Notes: generated by a model not told the origin, from the sequence alone. A stretch of DNA of 9,497 nucleotides from Candidatus Altarchaeales archaeon (GCA_003663115.1 QMZJ01000041.1:1-9497), one strand, 5' to 3'. Shown: positions 1-6,107, counted from the first letter of the stretch. Program-made: numbers and translations.

Positions 1-30
1 CGAAGTGTCGACCTTTCTTTTCCGTGCACG

Positions 31-121
31 CTTTTCTTTTGAAAAGAAAAGGGTGCCTGAGCTACAGCGGCACAACTGGAAATCCAGTTGACAGATTGTG
101 CCACCCTCGCACCTTCGGTGC
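31..121. repeat. Cluster of three inverted repeats (possible structured RNA)
   Basis: Three hairpins lie in a row. First, arms 31-40 and 42-51 are an exact inverted repeat (CTTTTCTTTT / AAAAGAAAAG). Second, GGGT at 51-54 pairs with ACCC at 103-106, enclosing GGCACAA (69-75) with TTGTGCC (96-102), and inside that CTGG (76-79) with CCAG (84-87). An eight-base one-sided bulge remains, whose position can shift because CAACTGG/CCAGTTG is an equally good pairing. Third, GCACC (109-113) pairs with GGTGC (117-121) across a TTC loop. The strand is unknown because inverted repeats read alike on both. Confidence 0.45.
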
Positions 122-171
122 TCTATGGTAATTTATTATTTATTGGTAATCTCGATTTAAGTGTGGACAAG

Positions 172-201
172 ATACGGATGTGCCACATCCCACATCCATA
201 T
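172..201. repeat. Hairpin with tandem CACATCC repeat
   Basis: ATACGGATGTG (172-182) faces CACATCCATAT (191-201). Ten of eleven positions are complementary; the exception (175/198) is C-A on the plus strand but a G-U wobble on the minus strand, which slightly favours minus-strand RNA. The loop contains a second CACATCC, so that heptamer is present twice in tandem (184-190, 191-197), and GGATGT could pair with either copy. Confidence 0.4.
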
Positions 202-209
202 GTAAACCG

Positions 210-288
210 GACTAGACAATAAGGGACAACCCCCGTGGGGATCCAAACACTTTTCTAAAGGGTTTGGTCGCTAGTCAGTGGGCGCGAC
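210..288. repeat. Three-way-junction-like inverted repeats (candidate ncRNA core)
   Basis: GACTAG (210-215) pairs with CTAGTC (271-276) and encloses two further hairpins. One is CCCC (230-233) with GGGG (237-240). The other is CCAAAC (243-248) with GTTTGG (262-267), continued past one A/G mismatch by CTTT (250-253) with AAAG (257-260) around a TCT loop. GTCGC (267-271) can alternatively pair with GCGAC (284-288). A T-rich stretch follows at 291-297. The nesting looks like an RNA fold rather than a simple terminator, but I do not recognise the family. Confidence 0.4.
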
Positions 289-295
289 AGTTTAT

Positions 296-556
296 TTAAT
301 CCCGAATCTCAACCTCCGTACCTAAGGACTGCCCGGGGAGCCCCTTCTCGAATCTTGCGATGATGTATCCCTTTCCGCCGTGGACTCTGGAAACCTCCCC
401 ATTAATCTTCTTCCCGCTTGGGGTTGTCCACTCGACCTTCTTTCCTATTAGCTTGGAGGCATCATCCCTCGATGAGGACCTCTCTGGCGCAATGATCATC
501 TGGTTCGTCTTCTGCGTTCGTCTTCCCCTCCTGTAATTCACGATCTTTCCCCTCAT
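296..556 (-). CDS. rpl35ae: Large-subunit ribosomal protein L35Ae (eL33)
   Basis: This is an 86-residue ribosomal protein of the L35Ae family, a small beta-barrel protein of the archaeal and eukaryotic large subunit. The full family pattern is visible: an N-terminal strand with NYRRGRRTQKTNQMII (residues 7-22), a middle ASKLIGKKVEWTTPSGK (33-49), and the diagnostic C-terminal RFEKGLPGQSLG (68-79). Length matches archaeal homologues. The start is the ATG at 556, since the protein begins with the expected first strand only two residues later. There is no Shine-Dalgarno before it, and a TATA-like box about 25 bases upstream fits a leaderless message. It is divergent from the por operon, with a 97-base gap. 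From memory the family is patchy in euryarchaea, so its presence beside ftsZ-type genes is a lineage clue. Confidence 0.93.
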   Translation of the reverse strand: MRGKIVNYRRGRRTQKTNQMIIAPERSSSRDDASKLIGKKVEWTTPSGKKINGEVSRVHGGKGYIIARFEKGLPGQSLGTEVEIRD

Positions 557-653
557 TTTGTATATTTATAATGAAATTTAATAGATAATAACGAATCTAT
601 AATGAAAAATAATGATAATATTTTTATTTCAGATTCCATAATTAAAGAGAAGG
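557..653. promoter_or_regulatory. Divergent promoter region rpl35ae / porG
   Basis: This 97-base A/T-rich gap must hold promoters for both flanking genes. On the plus strand a TATA-like AATATTTTTAT at 617-627 would start RNA near 648, giving porG almost no leader. On the minus strand the complement of 577-585 (TATTAAA core) sits about 25 bases before the rpl35ae ATG. Between them ATAGAT (581-586) and ATCTAT (595-600) form an inverted repeat with an eight-base spacer, a plausible operator placed to affect both genes. These are motif matches only. Confidence 0.45.
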
Positions 654-1199
654 ATGAGAGAAATAAGATTTCACGGTAGGGGTGGACAGGGCGCTGTAAC
701 CGCCGCCACCCTGTTGGCCATAGCGGCATTCAAGGACGGGAAATTTTCTCAGGCGTTTCCTAAATTCGGCGTTGAGAGGAGGGGTGCCCCGGTTCAGGCT
801 TTTACCAGAATTTCCAATGAATTTATCCGGAGGAAGAGCGCCATCTACGAGCCTGACATTCTGGTTGTTCTGGACCCAACGCTCTTTGAGGTCATCAACA
901 TAGCTGAGGGATTGTCGAGGGGGGGTGAGGTCATCATAAATACGGAGATGGATCCGGATAAATTTGACATCGAAAATGCAGAGGTTTATACGGTTGATGC
1001 GACATCCCTTGCCTTTGAAATCCTGGGTTCGAATATCGTGAATACCGCGATGCTCGGGGCATTTGCGGCATTCACGGGCGAGATAAACAAGGGGTCGGTA
1101 TGCGAGGCCGTAAGGGAACACTTTCCGGCGCACCTTGTTGAAAAGAATGTTACTCTAGTAGAAAAAACGTATCAAGCGGCGATTGAGAGTAAAAAATGA
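654..1199 (+). CDS. porG: 2-oxoacid (pyruvate):ferredoxin oxidoreductase, gamma subunit
   Basis: This is the gamma subunit of the four-subunit archaeal oxidoreductase that interconverts pyruvate, CoA and oxidised ferredoxin with acetyl-CoA, CO2 and reduced ferredoxin in the cytoplasm. The 181 residues match the family length. The N-terminus carries the hallmark FHGRGGQGAVTAA (6-18), followed by FPKFGVERRGAPVQAF (35-50). In the family this domain contributes to the CoA-facing side of the enzyme. The start at 654 gives the standard MxEIRFHGRGGQG beginning; AGAGAAGG lies directly against the ATG, too close for normal Shine-Dalgarno use, so the message may be nearly leaderless. Its stop overlaps the porD start as ATGA, indicating translational coupling. 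Pyruvate is inferred as substrate from porA and porB; a different 2-oxoacid cannot be excluded. Confidence 0.93.
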   Translation: MREIRFHGRGGQGAVTAATLLAIAAFKDGKFSQAFPKFGVERRGAPVQAFTRISNEFIRRKSAIYEPDILVVLDPTLFEVINIAEGLSRGGEVIINTEMDPDKFDIENAEVYTVDATSLAFEILGSNIVNTAMLGAFAAFTGEINKGSVCEAVREHFPAHLVEKNVTLVEKTYQAAIESKK

Positions 1200-1498
1200 T
1201 CGATTTCGAAAATGTAAAACTGAAGGTCAATGATAAGGAGATAACGATCGGTGCGGTCTTGAGGAGCGATGGATCTACGAGAAAAAACAAAACTGGTGCT
1301 TGGAGATCAAAGAGACCAGTTGTCGATTTCGAGAGGTGTACAGGTTGTGGAGTGTGCTGGAGTCTCTGCCCGGAGGGTTGTATAGAGAAGAGGTCCGATG
1401 GGAAATTTGAGGCCGATTTAGATTATTGTAAGGGTTGCGGAATCTGTGCGAATGAGTGCCCCAGGAAGGCAATAACCATGGTTATGGAGGAAAAATAA
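1196..1498 (+). CDS. porD: 2-oxoacid (pyruvate):ferredoxin oxidoreductase, delta subunit (2x[4Fe-4S])
   Basis: This 100-residue ferredoxin-like subunit passes electrons from the active-site cluster in porB to external ferredoxin. Two complete eight-iron ferredoxin motifs are visible: cysteines 48, 51, 54 and 58 (CTGCGVCWSLCP), and cysteines 78, 81, 84 and 88 (CKGCGICANECP). Each has the CxxCxxCxxxCP spacing of a [4Fe-4S] cluster, with the cross-ligation usual for this fold. The N-terminal extension of about 45 residues, including GAWRSKRPVVD (34-44), is typical of archaeal PorD. The start ATG at 1196 overlaps the porG stop by four bases (ATGA). A 45-base gap, unusually long for this operon, separates it from porA, and a 15-base sequence spanning the end of this gene is repeated there. 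Confidence 0.93.
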   Translation: MIDFENVKLKVNDKEITIGAVLRSDGSTRKNKTGAWRSKRPVVDFERCTGCGVCWSLCPEGCIEKRSDGKFEADLDYCKGCGICANECPRKAITMVMEEK

Positions 1499-1540
1499 TT
1501 TCAAATTCTTTTTTAAAAGGTTGTGATGGAGGAAAAATAA
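1484..1540 (+). repeat. 15-bp direct repeat spanning porD end and porA ribosome binding site
   Basis: ATGGAGGAAAAATAA occurs at 1484-1498, where it encodes the last residues and stop of porD, and again exactly at 1526-1540, just before porA. The second copy supplies GGAGG (1528-1532), the Shine-Dalgarno sequence for the porA ATG at 1544. The two copies are offset by 42 bases, suggesting a local duplication that created or replaced the porA ribosome binding site. Confidence 0.7.
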
Positions 1541-1543
1541 GAA

Positions 1544-2719
1544 ATGACAAAGCAGATTATGGAGGCATCGCACGCGATTGCAGAGGCGGTGAGGATGGCA
1601 AAGCCGGCTGTTATTGCAGCCTATCCTATAACGCCCCAGACTCACATCGTAGAGAGGCTCTCCGAGTTCATAGCGGATGGTGAACTGGACAGTGAATACA
1701 TCAGGGTTGAGTCGGAGTTCGGTGCGATCTCTGCCTGTCTGGGTGCCTCCGCGACCGGGACGAGAGCGTACACAGCGACCTGCTCTCAGGGGTTGGCTCT
1801 AATGAACGAGGTTCTCTTCATCGTATCGGGAATGAGATTACCTGTCTGCATGACGGTCGTTAATAGGGCCCTGTCCGCCCCGATAAGCATATGGAACGAT
1901 CATCAGGACAGCATATCTGCAAGGGATGTGGGATGGATTCAGATGTACGCAGAGACATCCCAGGAGTGTTACGATCTCACATTAATGCAGTTCAAGATCT
2001 CCGAAGACCACCGAGTTTTAACTCCCTCGATGGTGTGTTTGGATGGCTTTACACTCTCCCACGTTTATGAGCCGGTGGATATCCCGGCACAGGAGCAAGT
2101 AGACAAATTCCTTCCAAGATATAAACCATATCATGCCTTTCTTGATCCAGGGCAGCCCATGACCCTGGGACCAATAGGTTTTCCATCTGAATATATGGAG
2201 ATCAGGAAATCGCAGATCGATGCAATTGAAGACTCATTGGGGGTAATTGAGGAGGTCTATAATGAATTTTCAGATTCTTTTCCCGTGGGGATTAAGAAAG
2301 CCAGACCGGAGAGATATTTTCATGTGGAGGAATATCAGCTTGAGGATGCAGAAATTGCACTTGTTGCGATGGGTTCTGTCTGTGGGACGATAAAGGTCGT
2401 GATCGATAAATTGAGAAAGAAAGGGGAGAAAGTGGGTCTGTTGAAATTAATAACCTATAGACCATTTCCAAGGCAAGCAATTAAAGATGCACTAAAGGGA
2501 GTGGAGAAAGTGGCTGTTTTAGAGAAGGCGGTATCTCCAGGAGGGGATGGTCCGGTATATTGTGAATTCTCATCATTATTTTATGATAGCGAAGACAGAC
2601 CAGAGCTCAGGGACTTTATAATTGGTTTAGGAGGCAGGGATGTTTCCTTAGGGCGTATCAAAAAAATCTATGAGATGACCAAGGAGGGGAAGGGAGAGAA
2701 ACGGGAGTGGGTGTTCTGA
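1544..2719 (+). CDS. porA: 2-oxoacid (pyruvate):ferredoxin oxidoreductase, alpha subunit
   Basis: This 391-residue subunit contains the pyrimidine-binding domain of the thiamine-diphosphate enzyme and, with porB, forms the active site. AYPITPQT (26-33) is the signature; the threonine within it (Thr31) corresponds to a substrate-contacting threonine in the single-chain bacterial enzyme. ESEFGAISACLGAS (56-69) carries the glutamate that activates the thiamine ring, and VVNRALSAP (105-113) matches another active-site stretch. The C-terminal half (about 270-370), with ALVAMGSVCGTIK (272-284), SPGGDGPVY (331-339) and GLGGRDVS (361-368), is the transketolase C-terminal-like and CoA-side domain. Length is normal for separate alpha subunits. 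Start 1544 is preceded by GGAGG 11 bases upstream. porB begins seven bases after its stop. The second half looks somewhat more A/T-rich than the first, without any break in the protein. Confidence 0.95.
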   Translation: MTKQIMEASHAIAEAVRMAKPAVIAAYPITPQTHIVERLSEFIADGELDSEYIRVESEFGAISACLGASATGTRAYTATCSQGLALMNEVLFIVSGMRLPVCMTVVNRALSAPISIWNDHQDSISARDVGWIQMYAETSQECYDLTLMQFKISEDHRVLTPSMVCLDGFTLSHVYEPVDIPAQEQVDKFLPRYKPYHAFLDPGQPMTLGPIGFPSEYMEIRKSQIDAIEDSLGVIEEVYNEFSDSFPVGIKKARPERYFHVEEYQLEDAEIALVAMGSVCGTIKVVIDKLRKKGEKVGLLKLITYRPFPRQAIKDALKGVEKVAVLEKAVSPGGDGPVYCEFSSLFYDSEDRPELRDFIIGLGGRDVSLGRIKKIYEMTKEGKGEKREWVF

Positions 2720-2725
2720 TCTAAA

Positions 2726-3643
2726 ATGGCAATACTTGGTTTACCTGAGGAGGAGTACTTTGCATGTGGACACAGAGCATGTGCTGGATGTGGAGCGGCA
2801 ATAGCTATAAGGCTCATTACGAAGGCCGCCGGTAGAAACAGCATCCTGATAGAACCGACCGGATGCATAGAGGTCGTATCGACGCCATATCCAGAAACGG
2901 CGTGGAGATTGCCGTGGATCCACGGGGCATTTGAAAATCCAGCATCGATTGCATCTGGAATATGCGCCGCATTGAAGGCGATGGGTAAAGAGAATGAGAT
3001 AAATGTCGTCGCATTCGGAGGGGATGGTTCCACATATGATATCGGATTTGGGCATATCTCGGGGGCCTTTGAGAGAGGCCATAACTTCACCTTTATCTGC
3101 TATGACAACGAGGCATACATGAATACCGGTATCCAGAGGTCCGGTGCTACACCCTATGGTGCCGCAACAACCACTTCACCGGCTGGGAAGATAAGCATCG
3201 GAAAGGAGATCTGGAAAAAGAATCTGGTGCAGATACTTGCGGACCATGGATCGCCGTATGTTGCAACCGCCTCCATTGGGTATCTTACGGATGCATATAG
3301 AAAGATAAAGAGGGCCATCGAAACCAAGGGACCAACATTCGTTAATCTATTAGCTACCTGTCCAACTGGATGGAGATCACCAACAGAGAAAAGCATAGAG
3401 ATAGCAAGGCTTGCCGTAGAGACGGGGATATATCCATTATATGAGATAATAGAGGGTAGACACGTCATTAATAGACCAAAGGATGTGTCAGATCTAAAAC
3501 CAGTTGAAGATTATTTAAAGATGCAAGGTAGATTCAGGCATTTGTTCAGGCCAGAGAAAAACGAAAAGGCCATCAATTTTATACGGGAGAGGGTTAAGAG
3601 TAATCTGGAACTGTTAATAGAACGTGCACAGAAGAATTTATGA
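2726..3643 (+). CDS. porB: 2-oxoacid (pyruvate):ferredoxin oxidoreductase, beta subunit
   Basis: This 305-residue subunit binds the diphosphate of thiamine diphosphate and the [4Fe-4S] cluster next to it. The diphosphate motif is GGDGSTYDIGFGH (98-110) running to CYDNEAYMNTG (125-135), the classic GDG...N pattern that holds Mg2+. Cluster ligands are visible as Cys19 and Cys22 (CAGCG), Cys47 (EPTGC) and Cys212 (ATCPTGW); Cys14 is an extra cysteine nearby. NTGIQRSGATPYGAATTTSP (133-152) is characteristic of pyruvate-type rather than 2-oxoglutarate-type beta subunits as I know them, and supports the pyruvate call. The start follows the porA stop by six bases with no clear Shine-Dalgarno, so translation may be coupled to porA. 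It is the last gene of the operon and is followed by a T-rich stretch. Confidence 0.94.
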   Translation: MAILGLPEEEYFACGHRACAGCGAAIAIRLITKAAGRNSILIEPTGCIEVVSTPYPETAWRLPWIHGAFENPASIASGICAALKAMGKENEINVVAFGGDGSTYDIGFGHISGAFERGHNFTFICYDNEAYMNTGIQRSGATPYGAATTTSPAGKISIGKEIWKKNLVQILADHGSPYVATASIGYLTDAYRKIKRAIETKGPTFVNLLATCPTGWRSPTEKSIEIARLAVETGIYPLYEIIEGRHVINRPKDVSDLKPVEDYLKMQGRFRHLFRPEKNEKAINFIRERVKSNLELLIERAQKNL

Positions 3644-3662
3644 TTTCTCTTTTTTATAGTAT
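3644..3662 (+). terminator. T-rich transcription stop after porB
   Basis: A pyrimidine-rich run with six consecutive T (3650-3655) starts directly after the porB stop codon. Archaeal RNA polymerase ends transcription at such T-tracts without needing a hairpin, and a fresh promoter for ftsZ follows. Confidence 0.5.
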
Positions 3663-3671
3663 GACTACCAA

Positions 3672-3721
3672 TACTTATTATAACTTATTGTAGTTTGTGG
3701 AATTATTCAATAGATAGGTGG
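3672..3721 (+). promoter_or_regulatory. ftsZ promoter and Shine-Dalgarno
   Basis: TTATTATAAC around 3675-3684 is a TATA-like box that would start RNA near 3706. AGGTG (3716-3720) complements the 16S rRNA tail and lies six bases before the ATG at 3727, giving a leader of about 20 bases. This spacing decides the ftsZ start in favour of 3727. Confidence 0.5.
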
Positions 3722-3726
3722 TTCAG

Positions 3727-4881
3727 ATGGAGGCTATTGTTCAGGATGCTATCACTCAAGCAAAAATAAAGGAAAAGGCTCCTATAGAAAAAAAACCGAA
3801 GGAGATAAGGGTCCCCGTCGGTATGGATAGCAATGAAGAATTAAGGCGCATAGTTGAGGAGATAAGAACATCCATAAAGGTTGTCGGTGCCGGCGGTGCC
3901 GGAGGAAATACCATCAACAGATTGATGGATATGGGTATCGAGGGCGGTGATGTCATCGCAATAAATACCGATGCTCTGGATTTACTGTACACGAATGCCA
4001 CGACAAAGGTATTGATCGGAGCCTCAATTACCGGTGGCATTGGAGCTGGAAATGACCCGGAGCTCGGGGAACAGTGTGCAGACTCTGATGTAAAGAAGAT
4101 CGCAGAGGTTTTAACTGATGCCGATATGGTCTTCATTACCTGTGGTCTGGGGGGTGGAACGGGAACTGGGGCATCACCGGTAATAGCCGAGGTTGCAAAG
4201 GACGTAAATGCATTAACCGTGGGCATAGTGACATTGCCATTCTCCATGGAGGGCAGAGTACGTGCAAGAAATGCCCTCGGTGGCCTGAAAAAACTGAGGA
4301 AAGTAGCTGACACGGTTATTGTCATACCAAATGACCGTCTCCTGGATGTTGCCCCGAATCTACCACTAAATGATGCCTTTAAGGTTGCTGACGAACTCCT
4401 CGCGAACTCCGTGAAGGGTATAACAGAGATGGTTACCAAACCGGGTCTGGTTAACCTGGACTTTGCGGATGTTAGGGCCATACTAAAGGAGGGTGGAACG
4501 GCTATGATCGGGTTGGGATCATCAACCAGAGACACGAGTATGGATCAGCGAGCTCGCGAATCCGTGGAGAGGGCCCTGAAATCACCTCTCCTGGATACGG
4601 ACATCAGCAGCGCCTCGGGGGCGTTGATCAACATCATTGGAGGCAGGGATATGACCCTAGAGGAAGCAGAGGAGATAGTTAGAATCGTCTCGGAAAATAT
4701 AGACCCAGAGGCACAGATTATCTGGGGCGCCCAGATCGACGAGAGTCTTGACAGAAATATAATAAAGACCCTGCTCATTCTGTCCGGGGTAAAGACCCCA
4801 TCCTTTGAGGAGGAGCTGGAGGAGAAGGTTGAAGCGGGGATTACCGGGGAAAGAGCAGATCTTGGTTTAAGAGAGATCTAA
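3727..4881 (+). CDS. ftsZ: Cell division GTPase FtsZ (FtsZ1-like)
   Basis: FtsZ is the tubulin-like GTPase that polymerises at midcell to form the archaeal division ring. Counting from the ATG at 3727 (384 residues), the glycine-rich nucleotide loop VVGAGGAGGNTINRL lies at about 52-66, the tubulin signature GGGTGTG at 142-148, and the T7 loop NLDFADV at 243-249 with both catalytic aspartates (245, 248). About 45 residues precede the GTPase core, and the protein ends in a short acidic linker and DLGLREI, resembling the C-terminal peptide that binds partners. The layout fits archaeal FtsZ1, the copy usually placed before secE. An upstream in-frame GTG at 3718 would add three residues, but the ribosome binding site favours the ATG. 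secE follows after 15 bases. Confidence 0.95.
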   Translation: MEAIVQDAITQAKIKEKAPIEKKPKEIRVPVGMDSNEELRRIVEEIRTSIKVVGAGGAGGNTINRLMDMGIEGGDVIAINTDALDLLYTNATTKVLIGASITGGIGAGNDPELGEQCADSDVKKIAEVLTDADMVFITCGLGGGTGTGASPVIAEVAKDVNALTVGIVTLPFSMEGRVRARNALGGLKKLRKVADTVIVIPNDRLLDVAPNLPLNDAFKVADELLANSVKGITEMVTKPGLVNLDFADVRAILKEGGTAMIGLGSSTRDTSMDQRARESVERALKSPLLDTDISSASGALINIIGGRDMTLEEAEEIVRIVSENIDPEAQIIWGAQIDESLDRNIIKTLLILSGVKTPSFEEELEEKVEAGITGERADLGLREI

Positions 4882-4896
4882 GGGATTTTCGGGAAA

Positions 4897-5079
4897 ATGG
4901 GGATCCAGGACAAAATAGTTAAAGCATATACCGAAACCAGAAGGATCTTGAGACTGAGTAGGAAACCAAAGAGGGTAGAGTTCAAGGAGACTGCTAAGAT
5001 AACTGGCCTTGGTATGATATTAATTGGGCTGCTTGGTTTCATAATTCTTCTCATATCCGAGTTGATTAGAGGGGTATAA
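4897..5079 (+). CDS. secE: Protein translocase subunit SecE (Sec61 gamma)
   Basis: SecE is the small clamp subunit of the SecYE translocation channel in the cytoplasmic membrane. The 60 residues have the archaeal layout: a charged amphipathic N-terminal helix with RILRLSRKPKRVEFKETAKI (16-35) and one membrane span from about 36 to 55 (GLGMILIGLLGFIILLIS), matching the conserved KP-x-x-x-EF-x-x-x-AK and GxxGF pattern of the family. The start is 15 bases after the ftsZ stop; a GGG run (4891-4893) close to the ATG is a weak ribosome site. Its position between ftsZ and spt5 is the usual one in euryarchaea. The remaining partner, SecY, is not in this window. Confidence 0.92.
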   Translation: MGIQDKIVKAYTETRRILRLSRKPKRVEFKETAKITGLGMILIGLLGFIILLISELIRGV

Positions 5080-5108
5080 TTTTTAAATCCATATTTTATT
5101 TCATTTTG
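5080..5108 (+). promoter_or_regulatory. Internal promoter for spt5-rpl11
   Basis: TTTTTAAAT at 5080-5088 directly follows the secE stop. A TATA box here would start RNA at about 5110, on top of the spt5 start codons, so spt5 would be read from a leaderless message. There is no Shine-Dalgarno in the gap, which fits. A very similar TTTTTAAGT precedes rpl1. Confidence 0.5.
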
Positions 5109-5633
5109 ATGATCATGAATCCAAATATCTACGCCGTTAAGGCGACGGTGGGACAAGAGCATGTCGTTGCAAGGCTACTGTATCAAGAAGTGGTTACCAG
5201 AGAAAAGAAAGGGACAATGGAAGAGGGGGAAAGGGTCTATTCGGTATTATACACTACGGGATTGAAGGGCTATGTTCTAGTGGAGGCCGACAACCCGGGA
5301 ACGGTTGAGGATCTCGCTAGAAATACACCAAAAACGAGGGGGTTGCTGCATAAAGGGAGGGGCGCTTTATCATCTGCCGGAACCATACCGATCGAAGAGC
5401 TTGAAAAAATATTGATGCCAACCTCGGTTGTACAGAAGGTTAATAAAGGCGATCTGATAGAGTTAATAGACGGCCCCTTCAAGAAGGAAAAGGCGAGGGT
5501 TGCAAAGATCGATAGGGACAAGGATGAGATTACCGTAGAATTAATAGAGGCGGCGGTTCCAATCCCCGTCGTCGTTAAGGGGGATGACATCAGGATCCTG
5601 AGAAAAGAGGTAGAAGAGGAAGTTGAAGAATGA
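5109..5633 (+). CDS. spt5: Transcription elongation factor Spt5 (NusG)
   Basis: Archaeal Spt5 clamps RNA polymerase, usually with Spt4, and helps link transcription to translation. Taking the ATG at 5109 (174 residues), an NGN domain covers about 6-95, with IYAVKATVGQEHVVARLL (7-24) and LKGYVLVEA (52-60). A KOW domain covers about 112-165, with KGDLIELIDGPFKKEKARV (113-131) and AAVPIPVVVKGD (148-159). Both match the family. An acidic tail (EVEEEVEE) ends the protein. Three in-frame starts are stacked as TTG (5106), ATG (5109) and ATG (5115); 5109 is chosen because it lies at the predicted RNA start. The stop overlaps the rpl11 ATG as ATGA, so translation of the two is coupled. At this length it is slightly longer than many archaeal Spt5 proteins. 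Confidence 0.93.
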   Translation: MIMNPNIYAVKATVGQEHVVARLLYQEVVTREKKGTMEEGERVYSVLYTTGLKGYVLVEADNPGTVEDLARNTPKTRGLLHKGRGALSSAGTIPIEELEKILMPTSVVQKVNKGDLIELIDGPFKKEKARVAKIDRDKDEITVELIEAAVPIPVVVKGDDIRILRKEVEEEVEE

Positions 5634-6106
5634 AAAAGGAGACTATAGAGATTCTGGTGGAGGGAGGTAGAGCCACGGGGGGACCACCTCTGGGTCCCCA
5701 GATAGGCCCCCTGGGATTGAATATCAATGAGGTTGTCAATGCAATAAACGAGAAAACCTCTAGCTTTGAGGGGATGAAGATCCCGGTGAAGGTTATCGTT
5801 GATCCGGAGACGAAGAAATTTGAGATAGAATTGGGATCGCCACCCACATCCGCTCTCATAAAAAAGGAGCTTGGATTGGAGAAGGGCTCAACGAATGGGA
5901 AGCCCGTCGGGAATTTAAGCTTTGACCAGTTGATGAGGATAGTGAAGATGAAGAGAGATTCATTACTATCTAACGATCTAAAGGGTGCAGCGAAAGAAAT
6001 TATCGGAACATGTAAATCCATGGGGGTTACTATCGAGGGCAAGGACGCAAAGGAGATCATCAGGGAAATAGATTCTGGAGAGTTTGACGATAGATTTAAG
6101 GAATAG
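5630..6106 (+). CDS. rpl11: Large-subunit ribosomal protein L11 (uL11)
   Basis: L11 binds the GTPase-associated region of 23S rRNA at the base of the stalk and helps factor-driven steps of translation. The 158 residues show an N-terminal domain with the proline- and glycine-rich ATGGPPLGPQIGPLGLNINE (15-34) and PVKVIVDPETKKFEI (52-66). The rRNA-binding C-terminal domain has the signature GTCKSMGVTIEGKDAKEI (126-143). Length is normal for archaea. The ATG overlaps the spt5 stop, with GAGG about 12 bases upstream. rpl1 follows after an 86-base gap that carries its own regulatory features, so rpl11 and rpl1 may not be controlled identically. Confidence 0.95.
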   Translation: MKKETIEILVEGGRATGGPPLGPQIGPLGLNINEVVNAINEKTSSFEGMKIPVKVIVDPETKKFEIELGSPPTSALIKKELGLEKGSTNGKPVGNLSFDQLMRIVKMKRDSLLSNDLKGAAKEIIGTCKSMGVTIEGKDAKEIIREIDSGEFDDRFKE

Positions 6107-6107
6107 A

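Larger units (their letters stand above)
1..295. other. Gene-free, hairpin-rich region downstream of rpl35ae
   Basis: No convincing gene lies here. Two reading frames are open from the left edge (to stops at 89-91 and 129-131), but they overlap near-perfect inverted repeats and their short peptides resemble nothing I know. I found no tRNA (no T-arm motif and no matching D-stem), no 5S rRNA, no SRP RNA core and no RNase P conserved blocks on either strand. The stretch holds two groups of inverted repeats, at 31-121 and 172-288, separated by an A/T-rich spacer at about 124-160 that could carry a promoter on either strand. A structured RNA, an operon end with several terminator-like hairpins, or a non-autonomous repeat element are all possible. 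Confidence 0.5.

Noticed and set aside
50..70. Minus-strand GCCGCTGTAGCTCAGG, which resembles the start of a tRNA
   Set aside because: No matching GAGC arm follows, and the next bases form a T- and A-rich hairpin instead of a D-loop; no T-arm was found.
2..131. Open frames from the left edge ending at 89-91 and 129-131 (plus strand), and one open on the minus strand
   Set aside because: They are short, overlap inverted repeats, give no recognisable peptide, and compete with one another; no protein can be supported from this fragment.
2200..2719. Apparent shift to more A/T-rich codons in the second half of porA, suggesting recombination
   Set aside because: The protein is continuous with all family motifs, and porB shows mixed composition too; judged by eye only, the shift is too weak to claim.
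3718..3726. GTG start for ftsZ at 3718
   Set aside because: The GTG itself overlaps the Shine-Dalgarno AGGTG, which is ideally spaced for the ATG at 3727.
3756..4535. Long minus-strand frame opposite ftsZ (259 codons)
   Set aside because: It is a shadow of ftsZ, with low-complexity residue use and no known domain; the ftsZ frame is fully conserved.
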